This document shows, piece by piece, positions 1-8,111 of a stretch of 64,000 nt of DNA. The stretch spans positions 868,001 through 932,000 of the forward strand of contig JAITTY010000006.1 in assembly GCA_031286695.1 (NCBI GenBank). Direction: 5' to 3'. A model generated the notes under the pieces. It had not been told where the DNA came from. It saw only the letters and a program-made list of their open reading frames with translations, and made no database searches. Numbering within the stretch: the stretch's first letter is position 1; each line of letters begins with the position of its first letter. A program made the translations under genes and the position numbers. The DNA is from Sphingobacterium sp. (GTDB lineage: Bacteria > Bacteroidota > Bacteroidia > Sphingobacteriales > Sphingobacteriaceae).

Positions 1-113
1 AAATTGTTGTTATTGAAGCTGGAAAAATTGTCGAGGAGGGTAGCCATAGTGAGCTCATCCAGCGCGATGGTTTATACCGAAAATTAATAGAGATGCAACA
101 GTTCACTGATTAA
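1..113 (+). CDS. ABC transporter, C-terminal end of the ATPase domain (partial)
   Basis: Reading from base 3, the window opens with the last 36 residues of a protein ending in FTD. The stretch IEAGKIVEEGSHSELI followed by DGLYRKL is the hallmark that follows the H-loop in nucleotide-binding domains of ABC exporters (MsbA-like half transporters with a fused membrane domain). The protein therefore probably uses ATP to export a lipid, drug or peptide, but the membrane domain that would decide the substrate lies outside the window. The next gene starts 103 bp downstream behind its own promoter box, so it need not be in the same operon. Confidence 0.75.
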   Translation, partial: IVVIEAGKIVEEGSHSELIQRDGLYRKLIEMQQFTD

Positions 114-185
114 GTCCCTTTTTTAAGAGCTTTGTCAAATTAGTTGTTGTCACATTTTTTATTATAACTTTTGTTGCCTTTTCGG

Positions 186-193
186 TACATTTG
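186..193 (+). promoter_or_regulatory. putative -7 promoter box (TACATTTG) for mqnE
   Basis: TACATTTG matches the Bacteroidota -7 consensus TAnnTTTG and lies 23 nt before the mqnE ATG, leaving room for the purine-rich stretch TAGGAGA as ribosome-binding site. No clear TTTG at the -33 position is seen. Confidence 0.45.
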
Positions 194-216
194 AATTAAG
201 ATAGGAGATACATTTA

Positions 217-1416
217 ATGAACGCAATAGATAAATTGAATTTCTTGATTAACGACAAAAATTTAGCTGTCGAATTGAGAGATATAGCGGAGAAAGTGTTG
301 CGAGAGGAGCGTATCACTTTTGATGAAGGAGTTCTTTTATATGAAAAAGGTGAGTTAGGCTATCTTGGTGTGCTTGCTAACTATATTCGTGAGAAACGTC
401 ATGGTGATCATACTTTTTTCAATCGCAATTTTCACATTGAGCCGACTAATGTTTGTGTCTATGACTGTAAGTTCTGTTCTTATTCCAGATTGATAAAAGA
501 ACGGGCTGAAGGTTGGGAGATGGAAGTCGATGGCATGATGGATATTGTGAAAAAGTACGACAATGAGGCTGTTACTGAAGTTCATATTACAGGTGGAGTT
601 GTTCCTAAACAAAACCTTGAATTTTATGCCGATTTTTTTCGTCAATGTAAGGCACACCGGCCAGAGCTACATATCAAAGGACTGACACCTGTAGAATATT
701 ACTATATTTTCAAGAAAGCAAAATTGAGCCATTACGAAGGCTTGAAATATTTGCAATCCTGCGGTTTGGACTCTATGCCAGGGGGCGGAGCAGAAATCTT
801 TCATCCGGAAGTAAGAGAACAGATTGCGCATGATAAATGTACAGCTGAACAATGGTTGGATATTCATGAGCAGGCACATAAGCTGGGCATGCATACAAAT
901 GCAACGATGCTGTACGGTCATATTGAGCAGTTTTGGCATCGTGTAGATCATATGGAGCGCTTAAGACAGCTTCAGGATAAGACCGGTGGTTTTCAGACCT
1001 TCATCCCCCTAAAATTTAGAAACAAAGAGAACCAAATGTCTCATATCGCTGAAGTGTCAGTTATTGAAGACTTGCGGAACTATGCTATTGCTCGAATTTA
1101 CATGGATAATTTTGATCATATCAAGGCCTATTGGGCAATGATTTCGAGAGATACGGCACAGTTGTCTTTAGCCTTTGGGGTAGATGATATCGACGGAACA
1201 CTGGATGATACCACAAAAATATACAGCATGGCGGGAGCTGAAGAGCAAAAGCCGGGAATGACTACGCAAGAAGTTGTGGAGCTGATTAAGAATGTCGGAC
1301 GCCATCCTATTGAAAGAGATACGTTATATAATGTGGTTACGGATTATAAGGATTTCGTATTTGATCAAGGTAACCAAAAGAAAAGCTACTACGCATTACC
1401 CGTTGTAAAATCATAA
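217..1416 (+). CDS. mqnE: aminofutalosine synthase MqnE (radical SAM)
   Basis: Cytosolic radical S-adenosylmethionine enzyme that joins the chorismate-derived 3-enolpyruvylbenzoate to SAM to make aminofutalosine, the second step of the futalosine route to menaquinone. The radical-SAM cysteine triad CxxxCxxC is visible at residues 80, 84 and 87 within EPTNVCVYDCKFCSYSR, and the downstream GGxVP and GHIEQ-type segments follow the MqnE pattern rather than the paralogue MqnC. At 399 residues it has the usual length. The ATG is preceded by TAGGAGA. Two genes downstream lies mqnA, the enzyme making its substrate, which supports the assignment; the enzymes for later steps (MqnB, MqnC, MqnD) are not in the window. 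Confidence 0.93.
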   Translation: MNAIDKLNFLINDKNLAVELRDIAEKVLREERITFDEGVLLYEKGELGYLGVLANYIREKRHGDHTFFNRNFHIEPTNVCVYDCKFCSYSRLIKERAEGWEMEVDGMMDIVKKYDNEAVTEVHITGGVVPKQNLEFYADFFRQCKAHRPELHIKGLTPVEYYYIFKKAKLSHYEGLKYLQSCGLDSMPGGGAEIFHPEVREQIAHDKCTAEQWLDIHEQAHKLGMHTNATMLYGHIEQFWHRVDHMERLRQLQDKTGGFQTFIPLKFRNKENQMSHIAEVSVIEDLRNYAIARIYMDNFDHIKAYWAMISRDTAQLSLAFGVDDIDGTLDDTTKIYSMAGAEEQKPGMTTQEVVELIKNVGRHPIERDTLYNVVTDYKDFVFDQGNQKKSYYALPVVKS

Positions 1417-1429
1417 TTAGACTCATACT

Positions 1430-2056
1430 TTGAAAAAGACATTTTATTTTATACGACACGGACAGACTGATCTAAATCTAAAAGGTATTGTGCAGGGGAG
1501 GGGTGTTGATTCACCACTCAATAAAATGGGGATAGCGCAAGCTCAGGCTTTCTTTGAACGTTACAATACAGTGCCTTTTGATAAAATATATACATCAACT
1601 TTACTACGTACTCATCAAACTGTACAAGGATTCATTGATCTGGATTTGCCTTGGGAGCAGCTTGTTGGATTGGATGAAATAAGTTGGGGAGTCTATGAAG
1701 GAAAAGAACAAACACCCGAATTGCTGTCTGGTTTTGAAAAATTGGTCGCTGCGTGGCGTAATGGAGAGTTGGATGTCAGTATTGAAAATGGAGAGTCTCC
1801 TCAAGAATTAATGGCGCGTCAGCAAGTCGCATTGGATCATATGCTTGCCCAGACGAACGAAAAGAATATACTGGTCTGTATGCACGGACGTGCGTTACGG
1901 ATTATGCTTTGTCTTATGACCGGTGTCGATGCCCGTTATATGGATGATTTCCCGCATACAAATACTGCTTTATATAAATTGTTGTATGATAACGGTCAAT
2001 TTGAGATTATCGACCATTATAATACGACACACTTAGAAGCATTGATAAATGAATAA
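1430..2056 (+). CDS. histidine phosphatase family protein
   Basis: Member of the histidine phosphatase (phosphoglycerate-mutase-like) superfamily: the phospho-acceptor motif RHGQT is at residues 9-13, and a second catalytic histidine sits in VCMHGRALRIM. At 208 residues it resembles small cobC/GpmB-type phosphatases; the substrate cannot be read from the sequence. The reading frame opens with TTG 13 nt after the mqnE stop, giving MKKTFYFIRHG; no ATG is available upstream of the motif, so TTG is the likely start. Its end overlaps the mqnA start by 8 nt, so it is translated from the same transcript as the two menaquinone genes. A role in that pathway is suggested only by position. Confidence 0.85.
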   Translation: MKKTFYFIRHGQTDLNLKGIVQGRGVDSPLNKMGIAQAQAFFERYNTVPFDKIYTSTLLRTHQTVQGFIDLDLPWEQLVGLDEISWGVYEGKEQTPELLSGFEKLVAAWRNGELDVSIENGESPQELMARQQVALDHMLAQTNEKNILVCMHGRALRIMLCLMTGVDARYMDDFPHTNTALYKLLYDNGQFEIIDHYNTTHLEALINE

Positions 2057-2777
2057 AATTAGAGTTTCTGCCGTATCGTATACAAATACTTATCCATTTT
2101 TGAATGGAATACGTAAATCGAAAGTAATGGAGCAAATCGACTTGAGCGTTGATTATCCGAGTGCATGTGCGCAAAAAGTAATCGATGATCAAGCTGATAT
2201 TGGTATTATTCCTACAGCTGCCTTATTAAGTCTTCCCGAATATTACATCAATACAGATTTTTGCATTGGTACAGAAGGTGCCGTCGATTCCGTGTTTATT
2301 TTTGCCAATAAACCTATCGAAGAGGTGAAAACATTACGTCTCGATAAACAATCGCGCACTTCAAATGGACTAGCCCGCGTCTTAATTAAGAACTATTGGA
2401 AAAAAGAAGTGGAATTGGTCACTGACGAATCTGTTGAACCAGATGCTTATGTTTTAATTGGAGATCGCACCTTTGGCAAAAAGAACGCAGTTCCTTATAT
2501 CTACGATTTAGGAAAAGAGTGGTTTAATTTCACAGGATTGCCTTTCGCTTTTGCGCTATGGGTAAGTAATAAGAAGCTACCTGACTCTTTTGTGAAGCAA
2601 TTTAATGAAGCTTTAGCGTATGGTGTTGAACATGCAACCGATGTTATTGCCGGTCTCCCGGAGTTTGAAGGTTTTGATTATACCAAGTATCTGACGCAGC
2701 ACCTGAATTTTCATTTAACGGATAAAAAGCGTGAAGCTGTACATTTGTATCTCCGCTACTTAAAAGAATTGGATTAA
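2049..2777 (+). CDS. mqnA: chorismate dehydratase MqnA
   Basis: Cytosolic enzyme that removes water from chorismate to give 3-[(1-carboxyvinyl)oxy]benzoate, the first committed step of futalosine-dependent menaquinone synthesis. The amino terminus (IRVSAVSYTNTYPFLNGI) and the segments DIGIIPTAAL and PFAFALWV are typical of the MqnA/MqnD periplasmic-binding-like fold; the length (242) and the Ser-Tyr-Asn start favour MqnA over MqnD. It overlaps the preceding phosphatase by 8 nt and is the last gene of the mqnE-phosphatase-mqnA unit. No T-rich terminator follows at once; a 16-bp perfect inverted repeat lies about 70 bp downstream. Confidence 0.92.
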   Translation: MNKIRVSAVSYTNTYPFLNGIRKSKVMEQIDLSVDYPSACAQKVIDDQADIGIIPTAALLSLPEYYINTDFCIGTEGAVDSVFIFANKPIEEVKTLRLDKQSRTSNGLARVLIKNYWKKEVELVTDESVEPDAYVLIGDRTFGKKNAVPYIYDLGKEWFNFTGLPFAFALWVSNKKLPDSFVKQFNEALAYGVEHATDVIAGLPEFEGFDYTKYLTQHLNFHLTDKKREAVHLYLRYLKELD

Positions 2778-2843
2778 CCAGAATTCAATGACCGAACCCG
2801 GGCCAATGTCTTATATTCTGCCATAGACATTCTTAAATCAGAT

Positions 2844-2891
2844 TTGCCAGGTAAGCCTTTCAATGTATCATGATGAAGGCTTACCTGGCAA
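2844..2891. repeat. perfect 16-bp inverted repeat, 16-nt loop
   Basis: TTGCCAGGTAAGCCTT at 2844-2859 is the exact reverse complement of 2876-2891. It lies between the convergent mqnA and helicase genes. Neither side carries a T-run, so it is not a classical intrinsic terminator, though it could stop transcription or protect the mRNA 3' end. Confidence 0.6.
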
Positions 2892-3050
2892 TAAGATTGC
2901 ATTCTAAATTAGCAGATAGCCTCCTGTTTCCCGTTAACCATATCCGATCGGATCAATGATCAGATTACCATAATTGTTTCTTTCCTATGTTGTGCATTGC
3001 TGGCATTTAATTTATGGCCATGTTGACACCATATTATATATTAGCAGCGG

Positions 3051-3165
3051 GTTAACACCATTTTTACACGGTATTAACAAGGGGTTAACAGGGGTTTTAC
3101 CCCAGGTAACCCCCTGTTATACCCCTGTTAACCCCCTGTAATCCCCCTGTTATTACAGGAATTGG
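3051..3165. repeat. GC-rich palindromic/tandem repeat cluster in a convergent gap
   Basis: The 502-bp gap between mqnA (ends 2777) and the helicase gene (ends 3280) has no convincing gene. From about 3051 it holds degenerate copies of TTAACAGGGG and of its complement: GGGGTTAACAGGGG at 3081-3094 is the exact reverse complement of 3122-3135, GGGGTTTTACCCC at 3091-3103 is itself palindromic, and four near-tandem CCCCTGTTA-type units follow between about 3108 and 3155. Several mutually exclusive hairpins can form. It resembles REP-like intergenic repeats, but whether further copies exist elsewhere cannot be seen here. Confidence 0.6.
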
Positions 3166-3279
3166 TCTTAATTTTTAGTTAATAAGGAGCTTCGTTAAAG
3201 TGACGCATTTTTATGATAAATTTTGACTTTAACTGTGCACAGGATGTTTAGACTATTGATCGATGTGATGGAACAGCAA

Positions 3280-4584
3280 TTAGGTACGCCCTATTTTTAC
3301 TTTGCGGCCTTTGATTTTTTGCCCACTAGCCTTATTGATAATAACGGAAGCAAGCTTTCTTTTAACGGCAACATAAGCGACCTTATCTTTCACTTCTATT
3401 ATACCAATGTCTTCTTTTTCAATACCTTCCAAATGCAGGAGAAAACCTACGATGTCAATTTTATTGACTTTATCTTTTCGTCCAGCACTAACATAAAGTG
3501 TTGCAAAAGGTGAGTTTTCAGGGAGGTCATAGAATTCAGGAAATTCCTCTTCAGGTATTTCTGTAGAGATATAAGGATATACTTCTTCTGGTTTGAGGAT
3601 AACATAAACATCACCCTTCGCTTGCATACGGGCAGTACGTCCATTGCGGTGAATAAAACCGTCTTCTTTGTGTGGCAACTGGTAATGTATAATGGCATCA
3701 ACCTCTGGAATATCTAATCCCCTTGCAGCCAGGTCTGTTGTGATCAGTACATTGTTAGAATGGTTTCGGAATTTGAGAAGTGCCAGTTCTCGATCTTGTT
3801 GTTCTAGTCCGCCATGAAAGGTGTCGTGAATAATATTGCGGTTGTCCAGTAGTTCGCTGATGTGATCGACTGCATCACGATGATTACAGAAGATAATCAT
3901 TTTTTTCGTCCCGATCTTGCAGATGAGTTTTAGTAATGCCTCCAATTTCTTTTGAACAGGGGCAACTACTTTTTTAATTGTAATGCGGGGTATATTCTGT
4001 GAATCATTCAGGAAATCAACAAGAATAGGCTCCTCTATCTGTGTAAACGGTGGGATTGCATCCATCATCGTTGCAGAAGTCAATATCCGCGATCTGAGGG
4101 TTGGTATATGTCGAATAATGAAATCCATTTGTTGCTGAAATCCCAGTTCCAACGATTTATCAAATTCGTCTAACACGAGGGTGTGGATATGGGACGGATC
4201 AAAATTTCCTTCTTCGATATGTTGTTTTATACGTCCTGGAGTTCCTATAATAATTCCTGGAGCATCTTTGAATTCATTTTTTTCGATACGGGTACTATGA
4301 CCGCCATAGGCACAGGTGACTTTGTGGCCTGTGGCCACCTTACGGAGTACTTGTTCTATTTGTAAGGCAAGTTCGCGAGTTGGTACTAAAATCAATACTT
4401 GAACCTCCCGAACGATTTCCTTCAATTGCTCTAGAATGAGCAATGAAAAGGCCAGGGTTTTACCAGATCCTGTGGGTGAAAGTAAGATGAAATCATGGTC
4501 TTTTTGGTACGATTCCACTACTTTTTCTTGCATCTCATTTAAGGATGAGATATCTAATTTATTTAAAATAGCTTCTAGCTGCAT
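3280..4584 (-). CDS. DEAD-box family RNA helicase with DbpA-type C-terminal domain
   Basis: ATP-dependent RNA helicase of superfamily 2, probably acting on rRNA during ribosome assembly. Seen in order: Walker A SPTGSGKT (36-43), PTREL (68-72), GG and TPGR motifs, motif II as DEFD (139-142) instead of DEAD, SAT (170-172), ARGLD and the arginine-finger motif HRNGRTAR near residue 320. The last ~70 residues (KDIVGF-like start, EDIGIIEVKDKVAYVAV) match the RRM-like RNA-binding domain of DbpA, which in Escherichia coli targets hairpin 92 of 23S rRNA. At 434 residues the length is normal. The gene stands alone with the asnA terminator upstream. The DEFD variant keeps the catalytic Asp-Glu pair, so activity is expected. 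Confidence 0.88.
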   Translation of the reverse strand: MQLEAILNKLDISSLNEMQEKVVESYQKDHDFILLSPTGSGKTLAFSLLILEQLKEIVREVQVLILVPTRELALQIEQVLRKVATGHKVTCAYGGHSTRIEKNEFKDAPGIIIGTPGRIKQHIEEGNFDPSHIHTLVLDEFDKSLELGFQQQMDFIIRHIPTLRSRILTSATMMDAIPPFTQIEEPILVDFLNDSQNIPRITIKKVVAPVQKKLEALLKLICKIGTKKMIIFCNHRDAVDHISELLDNRNIIHDTFHGGLEQQDRELALLKFRNHSNNVLITTDLAARGLDIPEVDAIIHYQLPHKEDGFIHRNGRTARMQAKGDVYVILKPEEVYPYISTEIPEEEFPEFYDLPENSPFATLYVSAGRKDKVNKIDIVGFLLHLEGIEKEDIGIIEVKDKVAYVAVKRKLASVIINKASGQKIKGRKVKIGRT

Positions 4585-4659
4585 TTAGCAAAAATACAAA
4601 ATACCGCTATTTTGAAAGGAACAAACTCGAATGAAAATTTTTTAGGCATTTTATGTTCA

Positions 4660-4699
4660 AAAAAACAAGGTAATCAGTCTATAAAAGATGATTACCTTG
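4660..4699 (-). terminator. intrinsic terminator after asnA
   Basis: On the minus strand an 11-bp perfect stem (CAAGGTAATCA with its complement, 4666-4676 and 4689-4699) is followed by seven T. It lies about 70 bp past the asnA stop. Confidence 0.8.
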
Positions 4700-4770
4700 C
4701 CTTGATTTGTATCGATATACTGAACAACGCCGTATTGTTACCGCGTCGTTAATTCTTAATAAGTATTGTT

Positions 4771-5817
4771 TTATAGGATATCAATACCTTCTTGTCTTAA
4801 TGTCTCTTTTTTATCTTCTTCCCAGATACTGACTTGCACCTCTCCAATATGTTGTTTCTTGAGCATAAACATACATACACGTGATTGTCCGATTCCACCA
4901 CCCATAGATTCTGGCAATTGGTCATTAAGCAGCATGCTATGGAAAGTCAGTTTGGACTTTTCTGTACAATTTCTAATTTCCATTTGATGTGCCAAAGCCT
5001 TTTTGTCGACACGGATCCCCATGGATGAAAGTTCAAAAGCTGAATTTAAAATTGGGTTCCATACGAGAATATCTCCGTTCAATCCTTTGTGCCCAGCCTC
5101 ATTGGCAGTACTCCAATCGTCATAGTCTGCGGCGCGGCCATCGTGTGCAACACCATTGCTGAGTGCCCCTCCGATACCATATAAAAATACAGCACCATAT
5201 TCTTTGGTGATTGTATTTTCACGTTCTTTTGCACTTAGATTAGGATATTTTTGCAATAGTTCTTCAGCCGAAATGAATGTAATGGTTTCGGGTAGAATAG
5301 CTTTTATCTGTGGATACTTGCTTTCAACTTGTCGTTCTGTAAATCGTAGCGCATCGTAAATTTTTAGTACGGTTTCTTTCAGTAAGGCTAAATTACGTTG
5401 ATCTTTATCGATTACTTTTTCCCAATCCCATTGGTCTACGTAAATGGAATGAATCGGTGTGTAATCTTCATCGGGACGGAGAGCTTTCATGTCTGTGACG
5501 ATGCCCTCTCCAGGCAGCATTTCAAGCTCTTTTAAGCGGACTCTCTTCCATTTGGCCAATGAATGTACCACGACAGCTCTTTTTTCATTCAATGATTTAA
5601 TCGGAAATGATACAGGACGCTCAATTCCATTTAAATCATCATTTAACCCTGTGCCGTCTAAAACCACCAATGGTGATGAGATCGGAATTAGATTTAATGT
5701 TTTCTTTAGTTCTTGGACAAATGTATCTTTAACGAAGCTGATAGCAACTTCGGTATTTAAAAGTTTTCTTCCCTCCATATGAGTCAAATGAAATACCATG
5801 CGTGGATTGATACGCAT
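4771..5817 (-). CDS. asnA: aspartate--ammonia ligase AsnA
   Basis: Makes asparagine from aspartate, ammonia and ATP in the cytosol. The whole protein follows E. coli AsnA (class II aminoacyl-tRNA-synthetase fold): ISFVKDTF near the start, VVHSLAKWKR, MKALRPDED, YVDQWDWEKV, DYDDWST, GHKGLNGDILVWNP, SSMGIRVD and the final motif GGGIGQSR. At 348 residues it is about 18 longer than the E. coli enzyme, mostly at the N terminus; the internal ATGs at residues 7 and 14 are alternative starts. It is a single-gene unit with its own promoter box and terminator. Confidence 0.95.
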   Translation of the reverse strand: MRINPRMVFHLTHMEGRKLLNTEVAISFVKDTFVQELKKTLNLIPISSPLVVLDGTGLNDDLNGIERPVSFPIKSLNEKRAVVVHSLAKWKRVRLKELEMLPGEGIVTDMKALRPDEDYTPIHSIYVDQWDWEKVIDKDQRNLALLKETVLKIYDALRFTERQVESKYPQIKAILPETITFISAEELLQKYPNLSAKERENTITKEYGAVFLYGIGGALSNGVAHDGRAADYDDWSTANEAGHKGLNGDILVWNPILNSAFELSSMGIRVDKKALAHQMEIRNCTEKSKLTFHSMLLNDQLPESMGGGIGQSRVCMFMLKKQHIGEVQVSIWEEDKKETLRQEGIDIL

Positions 5818-5846
5818 AGTTTTATTTTTTATTCAGTTATTTCATA

Positions 5847-5854
5847 CAAAAGTA
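5847..5854 (-). promoter_or_regulatory. putative -7 box (TACTTTTG) for asnA
   Basis: On the minus strand TACTTTTG fits TAnnTTTG and lies 29 nt before the asnA ATG. It sits inside a small palindrome (CATAC-TTTT-GTATG). No -33 element is recognisable. Confidence 0.35.
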
Positions 5855-6013
5855 TGAAAATATCATTGGTTAATCTGTTTGGTTGTGATTTTTAATATTT
5901 ATCCATTAAAAAGTTGAAAAAATAAAAAAATTCTAACAAAATGAAGATAGGTCAATATTTTATTATAAAACTAATAATTTGTTGGTGCAACCAAAAGTGT
6001 TTGGTTACTTACC

Positions 6014-6045
6014 AAAAGAGCCTTGAAATATTTCAAGGCTCTTTT
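6014..6045 (-). terminator. intrinsic terminator after the A-type Fe-S carrier gene
   Basis: A 15-bp perfect stem (AAAAGAGCCTTGAAA, 6014-6028, with 6031-6045) and a 2-nt apex; the minus-strand arm ends in CTCTTTT. It lies 26 bp past the gene's stop codon. Confidence 0.8.
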
Positions 6046-6070
6046 GCTTATGGTGGATCGAAGGGGCGTT

Positions 6071-6397
6071 CTATACGGAGAAGCTTTCGCCGCAAGCACA
6101 GGTACGGCTTGCATTGGGATTGTGAAATTCAAATCCCTTTCCGTTCAAACCATCCGAATAATCAAGTTCGGTACCTGCCAGGTACAAAAATGATTTGATA
6201 TCTAAACAGACTTTTACGCCTTTATCTTCGAAAAATTGATCACCTTTTTTTTCTTCATTATCGAAATTCAGCTTATAACTCAATCCCGAACAACCGCCAC
6301 TTTCTACAGCAACACGCACAAAGTAATTGCTGTCATATTGCTCATCCTTCATGATTTCCTCGATACGAGTTTTTGCTTTGTCAGTAACTGTAATCAT
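6071..6397 (-). CDS. iron-sulfur cluster assembly protein, IscA/SufA/ErpA family
   Basis: A-type carrier that accepts Fe-S clusters from a scaffold and passes them to apo-proteins. The three conserved cysteines are present: C36 in ESGGCSGLSY and C100 and C102 in TCACGESF at the C terminus. The start chosen is the ATG at 6397 (MITVTDKAK, 108 residues), the family's usual beginning, preceded by AAAGGA; an in-frame ATG 36 nt earlier would overlap the promoter box. A cysteine desulfurase gene lies 82 bp upstream on the same strand, so the two probably cooperate in sulfur mobilisation and cluster delivery. Which of IscA, SufA or ErpA it equals cannot be decided from sequence alone. Confidence 0.92.
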   Translation of the reverse strand: MITVTDKAKTRIEEIMKDEQYDSNYFVRVAVESGGCSGLSYKLNFDNEEKKGDQFFEDKGVKVCLDIKSFLYLAGTELDYSDGLNGKGFEFHNPNASRTCACGESFSV

Positions 6398-6418
6398 AGT
6401 ATTATCCTTTGTATTGAA

Positions 6419-6426
6419 CAAAGATA
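6419..6426 (-). promoter_or_regulatory. putative -7 box (TATCTTTG) for the A-type carrier gene
   Basis: On the minus strand TATCTTTG matches TAnnTTTG and lies 21 nt before the ATG at 6397, within the gap after the desulfurase gene. It suggests the carrier gene can be transcribed independently. No clear -33 motif. Confidence 0.45.
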
Positions 6427-6478
6427 CATACAATCTTGTTATATTTTGTCTCTTATAAAGTTTTTAGAATGTCATAAA

Positions 6479-7657
6479 TTAGTCGATCAGGCCGGCTTGG
6501 AAGAGCTGCCATATTGGCGATTGATCGCGTATTCTTTTTACAGCCTCTTTGATGAGTTGCGCAGCCTGAATAATCTCTTCTTGTGTAGTCAGGATACTGA
6601 GGCTAAAACGGATTGCTGCGAGCGCATGTTCTTTGGGTACGCCCATAGCGAGCAGGACATGTGAGGCTTCCCTGGAGCCTGTTACACAGGCCGCACCTGA
6701 AGAAAGTGCCAAGGTAGGGCAGGCAGTCATTATTTCACTTGCAAGCACATGTTTAAAGCTGATGTAGCTGGTATTGGGCAATCGTGTACAGTTCTTCCCA
6801 TGAATGATGATTTCAGGAATACTACCTAAAATTTCCTCCAATAAATCACGATTCTGCCGGACGGTCGTGTAAGCCGCTGGGTTAATCAGGGAAATGGCTT
6901 TTCCAAAGCCAACAATTGCAGGAACGTTATATGTACCGCCTCTGAATCCATTTTCCTGTCCTCCGCCTACAATCAGGGGGGCGATTTGAATCGGTTTTGA
7001 TTTTCGACGGATGTAGAGTGCGCCGACTCCCTTTGGCCCATGGAGTTTATGAGCGCTCAGGCATAGAAGGTCTATGGGGGTCTTTTTTAGGTCAATGTCG
7101 ATTTTTCCGATAGCCTGTGTTGCATCACAGAAGAATAAGATGTCTTTTTCTGAACAGATAGCAGCAATCTGTTCTACAGATGCACATATACCGGTCTCGT
7201 TGTTTGCAGCCATGATGCAGACGAGTATAGTCTGCGCAGTAATGGCGTTTTTTAAGTCATCGATAGCGATGGCTCCTTTCGTATCGACAGGGAGGTATGT
7301 GATTTGCGCTCCTTTTTTTTTCAATTGTTCACAGCAACTGAGCACAGCCTTATGTTCTGTTGAAACGGTGATGATATGATTGCCTTTCGAGTGATACCTG
7401 TCAAATATGCCGCAGATTACAGTATTAATACTTTCTGTTGCTCCGGAATTGAAAAAAATTTCTTTTGATGAGCAGTTCAGGGCATCTGCGATTTGTGTTC
7501 TGGCTGATTGGAGAGCCGCATTGGCTTCACGTCCCATCTGATGATAGACGCTCGATGCATTCGCATAATTCTGGATGAAGTAGGGAGTCATGTCATTCCA
7601 CACTTCATCCAAAACTCGGGTTGTTGCGTTATTGTCCAAATAAATGATATCCTTCAT
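6479..7657 (-). CDS. cysteine desulfurase (NifS/IscS family, PLP-dependent)
   Basis: Converts cysteine to alanine and an enzyme-bound persulfide for Fe-S cluster and thiolation pathways. Fold-type I PLP features: DNNATT near the start, GATES (72-76), catalytic His102 in STEHKAV, Asp in FFCDATQA, the Schiff-base Lys204 in SAHKLHGPKG, and the persulfide Cys324 in LSSGAACVTGSREASHVL. The active-site loop is short with an arginine-rich context like NifS/IscS group I enzymes. At 392 residues the length is usual. The A-type carrier follows 82 bp downstream; no IscU or SufBCD gene is nearby, so this could be a second desulfurase in the genome. Confidence 0.93.
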   Translation of the reverse strand: MKDIIYLDNNATTRVLDEVWNDMTPYFIQNYANASSVYHQMGREANAALQSARTQIADALNCSSKEIFFNSGATESINTVICGIFDRYHSKGNHIITVSTEHKAVLSCCEQLKKKGAQITYLPVDTKGAIAIDDLKNAITAQTILVCIMAANNETGICASVEQIAAICSEKDILFFCDATQAIGKIDIDLKKTPIDLLCLSAHKLHGPKGVGALYIRRKSKPIQIAPLIVGGGQENGFRGGTYNVPAIVGFGKAISLINPAAYTTVRQNRDLLEEILGSIPEIIIHGKNCTRLPNTSYISFKHVLASEIMTACPTLALSSGAACVTGSREASHVLLAMGVPKEHALAAIRFSLSILTTQEEIIQAAQLIKEAVKRIRDQSPIWQLFQAGLID

Positions 7658-7683
7658 TCGGATAAAGATAAGGATAATGGCGT

Positions 7684-8109
7684 TTATGCTGAAGCCTTCA
7701 CATCAACTTCCTTTTTTTTGACATTTGGATCATACCTTAAGCCTGGAGTTAACCAATACATCAGTATGATACGGGAATAGCGGTAGTTGAATGGAGACAT
7801 TAAAACAACGCTCATGATAGCAACTGTTGCATAGAGTATAAAAGAAGAATCATTACCTGTCAGGATATAGGTTGCCATACAAGCAGTAACCATCTCTGCG
7901 ATGGAGAATGCATAGGTAACATACATAGCACCATAAAAATAACCTGGCTCACGTTCGTAACGAAGTCCACAATATTCGCAATGGCTATTCATCTTTTGTA
8001 CTTTAAGACCATAGGCAGGGCCTTTGTATACATGGCCGATTCTGCATCTTGGGCATTTTGCTTGCCATGCGGCTTTAAATTCAGATAATTCGTATTTAAC
8101 CTCTTCCAT
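7684..8109 (-). CDS. DUF983 membrane protein with N-terminal zinc ribbon
   Basis: 141-residue protein of the DUF983 family, function unknown. Two CxxC pairs (C19/C22 in KCPRC and C44/C47 in CEYCG) form a likely zinc ribbon in the first 50 residues, followed by the family signature RYEREPGYFYGAMYVTYA and two to three membrane helices between about residues 58 and 115. The C-terminal tail is charged. It starts 2 bp after the stop codon of the AraC-family gene upstream, so the two are almost certainly co-transcribed; the regulator may control it. The cysteine desulfurase begins about 27 bp downstream and might be read through from this transcript. Confidence 0.85.
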   Translation of the reverse strand: MEEVKYELSEFKAAWQAKCPRCRIGHVYKGPAYGLKVQKMNSHCEYCGLRYEREPGYFYGAMYVTYAFSIAEMVTACMATYILTGNDSSFILYATVAIMSVVLMSPFNYRYSRIILMYWLTPGLRYDPNVKKKEVDVKASA

Positions 8110-8111
8110 AG

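Noticed and set aside
3108..3160. Repeat cluster considered as a CRISPR array
   Set aside because: The units are about 11 nt, adjacent and degenerate, with no spacers and no cas genes nearby.
3223..3513. 96-codon plus-strand frame ahead of the helicase end
   Set aside because: Overlaps the helicase gene antisense and has no ribosome-binding site; the gap is better explained by repeats.
5941..6198. 85-codon plus-strand frame after asnA
   Set aside because: It reads through the terminator hairpin at 6014-6045 and antisense to the Fe-S carrier gene.
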